A DNA stretch of 64,000 nt from Thermoanaerobaculia bacterium. Its GTDB lineage: Bacteria > Acidobacteriota > Thermoanaerobaculia > Multivoradales > Multivoraceae. Below are positions 58,082 through 64,000 of this stretch, in pieces. The translations under genes were made by a program, and so were the position numbers. Under the pieces are notes generated by a model, which worked only from the letters and a program-made list of their open reading frames with translations, made no database searches and was not told the DNA's origin. Location: positions 124,001-188,000 of the forward strand of contig JAJEBV010000016.1 in the NCBI GenBank assembly GCA_022822365.1, given 5' to 3'. Each line of letters opens with the position of its first letter. The first letter of the stretch is position 1.

Positions 58082-58576
58082 ATGCGCTCCACAACCGTGG
58101 CCGCACTCTATGGCTGCCTCGCTCTAAGCACCGCGCCAGCACTTCCCCAAGAAAGTGCCCCGAGCCAGCAAGACAGTAAATCGGCGGAACTGCAGCAGCT
58201 TCATCAAGCGGCTGAGCGGGGAGACGCGGAGGCCCAAGCACGGCTCGGCTCCATGTACCAATTCGGCGAGGGCGTTCCGCAGAGCCACGCCGATGCCGCC
58301 AAGTGGACACGCCTCGCCGCTAAACAGGGCGACGCCCGTGCACAGTTCAAGCTCGGCGGCATGTACTACAGCGGACAGGGCGTTCCCCAGGACTACGTGA
58401 TGGCCCACATGTGGCTGAATCTGGCGGCTGCGCGATCCTACGAGGGGGCGGCGAAGGAGCGCGACTCCGTGGCTTCGAAGATGACAGCCGAAGCCATCCA
58501 TGAAGCACAGCGGCTCGCGCGGGAGTGGCGGCCCCAAGCAGCGTCGGCCAGCCCCGACGGCGAGCAGCGCCACTAG
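58082..58576 (+). CDS. Exported Sel1-repeat protein
   Basis: A 164-residue protein with a signal-like N-terminus (LYGCLALSTAPALPQ) and two Sel1/TPR-like repeats: AEAQARLGSMYQFGEGVPQSHADAAKW and AQFKLGGMYYSGQGVPQDYVMAHMW, quoted to show the repeat unit. Sel1 proteins act as scaffolds in envelope signalling or host contact; this one is minimal. The 179 bp after it show a TAAGAT box (58740-58745) near the next start but no clear promoter. Confidence 0.82.
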   Translation: MRSTTVAALYGCLALSTAPALPQESAPSQQDSKSAELQQLHQAAERGDAEAQARLGSMYQFGEGVPQSHADAAKWTRLAAKQGDARAQFKLGGMYYSGQGVPQDYVMAHMWLNLAAARSYEGAAKERDSVASKMTAEAIHEAQRLAREWRPQAASASPDGEQRH

Positions 58577-58755
58577 CTTCGACGGCACGGTAGGCCGCAC
58601 GGCACGAATGGCGCCTACCGCCTCCCTGTTGACGACAATGTCGACCAACGCCGGGGACCGCGTAGGCCTCAGGGAGTGAACGTTGGAAGCCGGCGGAAGC
58701 GGACGGGCGGCAGTCTTCCAAGAGGCGAGGAGTCGGGGCTAAGATCGCCCGTCGC

Positions 58756-59826
58756 ATGACAAACACGGATAACCAGAGCCGCCAGGAAAAGTTCTCGGGG
58801 ACCAGGGAGGTCGCGGAGCGCCTCAGCTTCGACCTCGAGCCGCTGCAGCGCTACCTGGAAGAACACGTCGAGGGGTTCTCGGGCGACCTCCGGGTCCAGC
58901 AGTTCAAGGGCGGCCAGTCCTGTCCCACGTACCTGCTCGAAGCCGGGGGCAAGAGCTACGTGCTGCGCCGCAAGCCGCCTGGGAAGCTGCTGCCGTCGGC
59001 GCACGCCGTGGACCGGGAGTACCGGGTGATGACGGCGCTGCGTGACACGAACGTGCCGGTGCCGCGCACCTACTGCCTTTGCACCGACGAGTCGGTCGTC
59101 GGCACGATGTTCTTCGTGATGGAGCACGTCAAGGGCCGGATCCTCTGGGAGGCGCTGCTGCCCGGCATGGAACCCACCGAGCGCTTCGCGATCTACGACG
59201 CGATGAACCGGACGCTCGCCCGCCTGCATGCCGTCGACTACGAGGCCGTGGGACTTGAGACCTACGGCAAGCCGGGCAACTACTTCGCGCGCCAGATCCA
59301 CCGCTGGACCAAGCAGTATCTCGCCTCGGAGACCCGGGACATTCCGGCAATGAACGCGCTGATCGAGTGGCTGCCGGCGAACATTCCGGACGGCGACGAG
59401 ACGACGATCGTCCACGGCGACTTCCGCCTCGACAACATGATCCTGCACCCGGAGCGGGCCGAGGTCATCGCCATCCTCGACTGGGAGCTCGGCACGCTCG
59501 GCCATCCGCTCGCCGACTTCAGCTACCACACGATGCAGTGGGAGATCCCGAAGGACAAGGGTGGGCTCAAGGGCCGCGACCTCGAAGCGCTCGGCATCCC
59601 GGGCCTCGAGCAGTACCGCGACGCCTACTGCCGGCGGACCGGCCGCGACGCCATCGCGCACTGGAACTTCTACCTCGCCTACAACCTCTTCCGCAGCGCC
59701 GGGATCGCCCAGGGAATCGCCGGCCGGGTGCGCGACGGCACCGCGGCCAGCGCCCATGCGAAGGAGGTGGGCGAAGGCGTGCCGCGGACGGCCGGACTGG
59801 CCTGGGAAGTCGCGCAGCGGGCCTGA
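58756..59826 (+). CDS. APH-family phosphotransferase (ACAD11-like)
   Basis: A 356-residue aminoglycoside-phosphotransferase-fold kinase. The ATP-lysine strand is SYVLRRKPPG, the catalytic loop is IVHGDFRLDNMIL and the metal site is AILDWELGTLGHPLAD. It resembles the N-terminal kinase half of ACAD11, which phosphorylates hydroxy fatty acyl-CoAs for degradation. Antibiotic resistance is unlikely to be its role. No acyl-CoA dehydrogenase is adjacent. Confidence 0.85.
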   Translation: MTNTDNQSRQEKFSGTREVAERLSFDLEPLQRYLEEHVEGFSGDLRVQQFKGGQSCPTYLLEAGGKSYVLRRKPPGKLLPSAHAVDREYRVMTALRDTNVPVPRTYCLCTDESVVGTMFFVMEHVKGRILWEALLPGMEPTERFAIYDAMNRTLARLHAVDYEAVGLETYGKPGNYFARQIHRWTKQYLASETRDIPAMNALIEWLPANIPDGDETTIVHGDFRLDNMILHPERAEVIAILDWELGTLGHPLADFSYHTMQWEIPKDKGGLKGRDLEALGIPGLEQYRDAYCRRTGRDAIAHWNFYLAYNLFRSAGIAQGIAGRVRDGTAASAHAKEVGEGVPRTAGLAWEVAQRA

Positions 59827-59829
59827 AGA

Positions 59830-59858
59830 ACACTGGGTGCGCCGGCCTTCTGGCCGGC
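59830..59858 (-). repeat. Dispersed hairpin repeat, copy G
   Basis: ACACTGGGTGC then GCCGGCC-TTCT-GGCCGGC (59841-59858). It is the exact reverse complement of the core and tail of copy A, about 48 kb away. Lies between the phosphotransferase and the transporter operon. Confidence 0.88.
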
Positions 59859-59968
59859 ACTCCGGGAGCCGCGCAACGACGCTACCGAAACCCCCTCTCC
59901 CGGCGACGTAGCGAGGGCCAAGGCTTCCGGCGCCCTCTATACTCCCGCCCGCCCCAGCACACGCCCGA

Positions 59969-61267
59969 ATGGACTGGACCACCATCCGCCTGCTGTACCT
60001 GAGCGAACTCAGGTCGGCCCTGCGCGAGCGTTCCGTCCTGATCAACGGGATCCTGATCCCGCTTCTGATGTACCCGCTGATGATGTGGGTCATGTTCTCG
60101 GCGATCCTGTTCGTGACCGCCCGCACCGAGAGCTTCGCTTCGCGGGTGGAGATCGCGGGTCTGCCCGCGGAGCATCGCGGCCTGCTCGAGCGGCTCGAAG
60201 AGGAGGGGCGAGTCGAGGTCACCGAAGTCGACGCCCCAGCGGCCGGAACGGCGGCCGCCTACCGCGCCGGTATCGAGGAACGCCTGCGGGCCTCTGAACT
60301 CGACGCCGCCCTGATCTTCGAGGCGACAGCCGACGGCCCGCCGGGCAACGCCGCCGTCTCGCTCCTGAGCGACGGCTCTAGCGACCAGTCGCAGACCGCC
60401 CGCGGGCGCTTGGAGCGGGCGCTTTCCGCCGAACGCTCGGACTGGCTCGACCGGATCGCCGAGCAGCACGGACTCGAAGGCGGCGAGTGGCAGGTCTTCG
60501 ACGTGGAATCCGACAACCTCGCCACCGGCGTCGAGATGGGGCAGTTCCTGATGGGGATGATGATCCCCCTGTTCTTCGTCATCATGATCGCGAACGGCTG
60601 CCTCTACCCGGCGATCGACTCGACCGCCGGGGAGCGCGAGCGGAACACTTGGGAAACGACCAGCACGCTCGCCACGCGGCGCATCCACATCGTCGCCGCC
60701 AAGTACCTCTACGTCGCCACGATGGGCACCGTCGCCGGCGCGCTCAACGCCGCCGCGATGGTCGTCTCCTTCCGTTCCTTCCTGGGACCGCTGCTTGCCC
60801 GCCTGGGCGACGGCGACGGCAGCGGCTTCGCCTTCGAGCTGCCGCTACGGTCGTTGCCCGTCCTGCTTCTCACCGCAGTCCTGCTGGGCGCCCTGATCGG
60901 CGCCGCGATGATGATCCTCGCGGCCTTCGCCCGCACCTTCAAGGAAGGCCAGTCGATGGTCACTCCCCTCTACCTGCTCGTCATCTTCCCGGTCGTCGTG
61001 CTGAACGACCCGAGCCTCGAGTTCACGCCGCCGCTGGCAGCCATTCCGGTCGTCAACGTCGTCCTGCTCCTACGCCAGGCGATCGCCGGAAACCTGCTCT
61101 GGCTGCAGCTCGGCATCACCCTGCTCTCGAACGCCGCGGCGATCGTCGGCTGCCTGTGGCTCGCCTCCCGCGTGCTGCGGGTCGAGGAGGTCGCCACCGG
61201 CTCGTTCGAGGGCAACCTGTTCCAGTTCCTGCGCCGGCAGCTCAGGCCGGCGGGAGGCAAGGCGTGA
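59969..61267 (+). CDS. ABC-2 type transporter permease (NatB-like)
   Basis: A 432-residue permease. One N-terminal transmembrane span (INGILIPLLMYPLMMWVMFSAIL region) is followed by a large extracytoplasmic domain (about 50-190), then five or more spans from LMGMMIPLFFVIMIANG onwards. The motif DSTAGERERNTWETTSTLATRR matches the NatB coupling helix. Its stop overlaps the ATPase start (GTGA). With the ATPase and the second permease it forms an exporter, perhaps for sodium or a peptide. Confidence 0.85.
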   Translation: MDWTTIRLLYLSELRSALRERSVLINGILIPLLMYPLMMWVMFSAILFVTARTESFASRVEIAGLPAEHRGLLERLEEEGRVEVTEVDAPAAGTAAAYRAGIEERLRASELDAALIFEATADGPPGNAAVSLLSDGSSDQSQTARGRLERALSAERSDWLDRIAEQHGLEGGEWQVFDVESDNLATGVEMGQFLMGMMIPLFFVIMIANGCLYPAIDSTAGERERNTWETTSTLATRRIHIVAAKYLYVATMGTVAGALNAAAMVVSFRSFLGPLLARLGDGDGSGFAFELPLRSLPVLLLTAVLLGALIGAAMMILAAFARTFKEGQSMVTPLYLLVIFPVVVLNDPSLEFTPPLAAIPVVNVVLLLRQAIAGNLLWLQLGITLLSNAAAIVGCLWLASRVLRVEEVATGSFEGNLFQFLRRQLRPAGGKA

Positions 61268-62022
61268 GCACGAACCAGGTCGAAGTCCACGGTCTCTCGA
61301 AGAGCTTCTTCGACCAGGCCCGGGGTGAAGTCAACGCGGTCAGGGAGGTCGACTTCGAGTGCCGGAGTGGAGAGATCTTCGGGCTGCTCGGCGCCAACGG
61401 TGCGGGCAAGACGACGACGCTGCGGATGATCTCCACCGTGCTTCAGCCGTCGAGCGGCACCGCCCGGGTGCTCGGCCACGACGTCGTCCGCGAGCCGGTG
61501 GAAGTACGCCGCAACCTCGGCTTCTACTCCGCGAGCACGGCGCTCTATCCCCGGCTCACCGCCCGCGAGACCCTGACCCTGTTCGCCCGGGTCAACAAGT
61601 ACCCGGCTGAGCGCACCAGGGACCGCGTCGAGGAGATGATCGAGCGCTTCGGTCTCGGCGAGTACGCCGGGGCCCGCATCGAGAAGCTCTCGACCGGGAT
61701 GAAGCAGAAGGTGTCGATCGCCCGCACCGTCGTCCACGACCCACCGGTGCTCATCTTCGACGAGCCGACCGTCGGCCTGGACGTGCTGAACGCGCTCGAT
61801 CTCCAGAAGGGCATCCAGGAACTGCGCGACGAGGGCAAGACGATCCTGTTCTCGACCCACATCATGAGCGAGGCCGAACGCCTCTGCGACCGCATCGCGA
61901 TCATCGACAAGGGGCGGATCCGCGCCTGCGACGGCCTCGAAGGGCTGCGCGCGGCGACGTCGCAGCACTACCTCGAGGACATCTTCGTCCACTACGTCAC
62001 CGCCGACGACACGACGGGCTAG
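61264..62022 (+). CDS. ABC transporter ATP-binding protein (NatA-like)
   Basis: A 252-residue ATPase from GTG 61264. Walker A is [15 protein letters not shown], the signature is [13 protein letters not shown], Walker B is [12 protein letters not shown], and STHIMSEAE is the switch region. It starts 4 bp inside the preceding permease gene and powers the two flanking permeases. The NatA/ABC-2 type of exporter is clear; the substrate is not. Confidence 0.92.
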   Translation: MSTNQVEVHGLSKSFFDQARGEVNAVREVDFECRSGEIFGLLGANGAGKTTTLRMISTVLQPSSGTARVLGHDVVREPVEVRRNLGFYSASTALYPRLTARETLTLFARVNKYPAERTRDRVEEMIERFGLGEYAGARIEKLSTGMKQKVSIARTVVHDPPVLIFDEPTVGLDVLNALDLQKGIQELRDEGKTILFSTHIMSEAERLCDRIAIIDKGRIRACDGLEGLRAATSQHYLEDIFVHYVTADDTTG

Positions 62023-62040
62023 GAGATGGCGCCGCAGAAA

Positions 62041-62066
62041 CTGGGTGCGCCGGCGTCCCCGCCGGC
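62041..62066 (-). repeat. Dispersed hairpin repeat, copy H (stem-covariant)
   Basis: CTGGGTGC followed by GCCGGCG-TCCC-CGCCGGC (62049-62066). The pair at the top of the stem is swapped relative to copy G, with pairing kept. It sits inside the exporter operon between the ATPase and second permease genes. Confidence 0.78.
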
Positions 62067-62123
62067 TTCTGAGGAAGACGCGACGCGAAGCGGCGACGAT
62101 TCTCCGACGCCAGGGCAGCCCGA

Positions 62124-64000
62124 ATGAACCGCCGGACCGTCACCGCGCTGGTCATCAACGACCTGCGCCAGCTCGCCCGCAACCCGCGGGTGCTCGTGTT
62201 CGCGGTCGCCCTGCCGCTCGTCATGTGGCCGCTGATGTGGTTCCTGACCTCGCTGACCACGGAGCGCCGGCAGGAAAGACTCGAAAGCCGAACGTACCTC
62301 TACGCGGTCGCAGAGAACCCCGCGGCAACCGACGGCCAGGCGTGGCTCGACCGGGCCCTGGCGCGCGCCGGCGACGACAGATCGCCAGGCGATCCGGACA
62401 CGGCGGACGGCCCCACGGTTCGCTTCGAACGCGTCGAGACCCCGGCGGATGTTCCGGCCGCCCTCGACGCGGAGCAGCTCCACGTTCACGTCGCCTGGGA
62501 GAGCGGGACCGCGGAGAGCGGCGCTCCCCTTGCCGTCTTCACCTATCGAGCGGACCTCGATGCATCCGGCGCAGCCGAGGGGTTCCTGAGGCGCGCCCTG
62601 CAGCGGACACGCGTCGAGGTCCGCCAGCAGCGCCTTGAGGCGACCGGCTTCGACACGAAGCCCGAGGATCTGCTGCCCGTCGAGCGGATCGAGACCGCCA
62701 GCGAGGAGCAGACCTCCGGGCTCCTCCTGGGCCGCGTTCTGACCGCGATCATCGTGATGATGATGCTCGCGGGCGGCTCGATCGTCGCCACGGACGCGCT
62801 CGCCGGCGAGAAGGAACGCGGCACGCTCGAAACGCTGCTGACGACGGCCGCCAGCCGGGTCGAGATCGTCACCGCGAAGAACCTGTCGATCCTGGCCGTC
62901 GCCTTCGCCACCAGCGTGCTCAACATCGCGAACATCGTCGTCTGGATGCAGCTCGACCTGATCGCGGCGCCCGCCGGCCTGAAGCTGGTCATCCCGGTCG
63001 GCGCCGGCGTGCTTCTGCTCCTGCTCTACGCCCCGGCGGCCGTCCTCCTCTCGAGCAGCCTGCTGCTGGTCTCGGGCCGGTCGAAGACGTACAAGGAAGC
63101 GCAGTTGCTGTTCGCGCCGGTGATGCTCGTCGCCATGGCCGTGGCGGCGATTCCCGTCCTGCCGGGCGTCGAGCTGCGGAGCGCGATCGTCCTGCTGCCG
63201 ATCGCCAACCTCGGCGTAGCGGCCAGGGAGATCCTGACCGGCCACTACGACTGGCCGCTGCTCGCCGCCGCCTGGGCGGTGACCGCCGGCGCCGCCGCCC
63301 TGCTCGCCCGCGCCTCGCTGCGCACACTGTCGGCGGAGAAGCTGATCACGGCCAGCGACACGGACGCCGCCGACCTCGCCGGCGGGCCCGCGCTCTTCCC
63401 GCGTCGCGTCGCGCGCTGGTTCGCCGTCCTCTGGGCTCTGCTCCTGGTCTGGCAACTGAACGTCGGCGGCGGCATCGACAGCCGCCTGCTGATCGTGATC
63501 AACATGTCCATCTTCGGCGCCGCGGCGTGGCTGATGATCGCCCGCTACCGGCTGCCCGTGCGCGAGACGCTGTCCCTGCGCAACCCCCCACCCGCGGCCT
63601 GGCTCGGCGTTCTGATCGGCGCCCCCGCGGGTCTGGTGATCGCCGACGGCGTCGTCCGTCTCGCCAGCCTGGCGATGCCCATTCCGGAAGAGTGGATCGA
63701 AGCGATGGCCGAGGCGTTCGGCGCGGACATCCCCGTCTGGCAGATGCTCGTCTTCTTCGCCATCCTCCCCGGCATCTTCGAGGAGATCGCCTTCCGCGGC
63801 GTCCTGCTCCACGGCCTGAAGAGCCGCCTCAGGCCCGTCCAGCTCGTGCTGGTCGCGGGCATCGCCTTCGGCTTCTTCCACGTCGACCTGTTCCGCATTC
63901 CTGGGACGTCCCTTCTCGGTGTCCTCCTCGTGATCGCCGTCCTCCGATCCGGCTCGATCTACCCCGCCATGGCCTGGCACGCCCTCCACAACGCCCTGGC
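62124..64000 (+). CDS. ABC-2 permease fused to CPBP-family intramembrane protease, 3' truncated
   Basis: The frame is open from ATG 62124 to the right edge (625 codons). The N-terminal part is a NatB-like permease: a first span, a large outer loop, then DALAGEKERGTLETLLTT and about five spans. From about residue 440 more spans lead into a CPBP protease with FEEIAFRGVLLHG (about 552), FGFFHVDLF (about 590) and AWHALHNAL at the window end, the Glu-Glu, His and His/Asn catalytic set. CPBP (Abi/CAAX) proteases process prenylated or bacteriocin-like peptides, so the exporter may also cleave its cargo. The end of the gene is missing. Confidence 0.85.
   Translation, partial: MNRRTVTALVINDLRQLARNPRVLVFAVALPLVMWPLMWFLTSLTTERRQERLESRTYLYAVAENPAATDGQAWLDRALARAGDDRSPGDPDTADGPTVRFERVETPADVPAALDAEQLHVHVAWESGTAESGAPLAVFTYRADLDASGAAEGFLRRALQRTRVEVRQQRLEATGFDTKPEDLLPVERIETASEEQTSGLLLGRVLTAIIVMMMLAGGSIVATDALAGEKERGTLETLLTTAASRVEIVTAKNLSILAVAFATSVLNIANIVVWMQLDLIAAPAGLKLVIPVGAGVLLLLLYAPAAVLLSSSLLLVSGRSKTYKEAQLLFAPVMLVAMAVAAIPVLPGVELRSAIVLLPIANLGVAAREILTGHYDWPLLAAAWAVTAGAAALLARASLRTLSAEKLITASDTDAADLAGGPALFPRRVARWFAVLWALLLVWQLNVGGGIDSRLLIVINMSIFGAAAWLMIARYRLPVRETLSLRNPPPAAWLGVLIGAPAGLVIADGVVRLASLAMPIPEEWIEAMAEAFGADIPVWQMLVFFAILPGIFEEIAFRGVLLHGLKSRLRPVQLVLVAGIAFGFFHVDLFRIPGTSLLGVLLVIAVLRSGSIYPAMAWHALHNAL

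Noticed and set aside
58756-59826. Aminoglycoside resistance gene
   Set aside because: The kinase fold is shared, but the sequence matches the ACAD11-like branch and there is no mobile element nearby.
62019-63989. 656-codon minus-strand open frame at the right end
   Set aside because: The opposite strand encodes a permease with transmembrane spans and CPBP motifs; the antisense product is a charged, repetitive shadow.

Overview
This window looks like a 64 kb chromosomal piece of a GC-rich, Gram-negative bacterium, most likely an environmental Acidobacteriota (Thermoanaerobaculia-like is my best guess). Outer-membrane features are clear: a TonB receptor, a LolA-like secreted protein and lipoproteins. 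The mix of an E. coli-type AceE/AceF/Lpd complex, archaeal-type topoisomerase VI, bacterial Elp3, a PQQ dehydrogenase and many toxin-antitoxin (TA) modules is typical of such genomes. The lineage is inferred from gene content; no rRNA or tRNA gene was seen. Genes are tightly packed, often with 1-8 bp stop/start overlaps, and no gap exceeds 300 bp.

Layout. 1-4.9 kb: a truncated alkaline-phosphatase-superfamily gene, a VapBC module, a small sulfotransferase, a VapB45/VapC45-like module and a DUF4268 protein. 4.9-10 kb: an oxidoreductase island holding a short adenylate-forming enzyme, a PQQ alcohol dehydrogenase with the extra Asp typical of lanthanide enzymes, a Rieske protein and a divergent aldehyde dehydrogenase. 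10-14.3 kb: an orphan Phd antitoxin beside a vestigial toxin start, a GNAT plus N-succinylamino acid racemase pair, an SDR and an enoyl-CoA hydratase. 14.4-19.1 kb: NAD salvage (nicotinamidase-like, NadE, PncB). 19.1-22.7 kb: Elp3, an SDR and a Trm9-like methyltransferase. 22.7-26.5 kb: a probable defence or stress island of a NYN ribonuclease, a DUF3696-type ATPase and a TOPRIM-like protein, behind an operator, promoter and terminator. 26.6-30.7 kb: serine hydrolase, SCP2, sulfotransferase and DUF1214. 30.7-37.3 kb: topoisomerase VI A/B, TonB receptor and a duplicated LolA-like protein. 37.5-46.4 kb: DUF898/M48 pair, PhyH dioxygenase, M28 peptidase, GST, a secreted unknown, an AbrB/PIN module, a peptide-binding lipoprotein and Hsp15. 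46.4-48.2 kb: hipBA. 48.3-54.1 kb: aceE-aceF-lpd. 54.2-58.1 kb: TPP riboswitch, thiC, then a second ATPase plus DUF3226 TOPRIM pair. 58.1-64 kb: Sel1 protein, phosphotransferase and a NatAB-like exporter whose last permease is fused to a CPBP protease and runs off the window.

Two themes stand out. First, two unrelated loci each pair an SMC/OLD-like ATPase with a separate TOPRIM-type protein, the logic of split OLD-family nucleases and PARIS-like defence. Second, a family of about 29-bp hairpin repeats (7-bp stem, 4-nt loop, then GCACC) lies between genes across the window, with compensatory stem changes and both orientations. One copy sits in frame inside the GNAT coding sequence.
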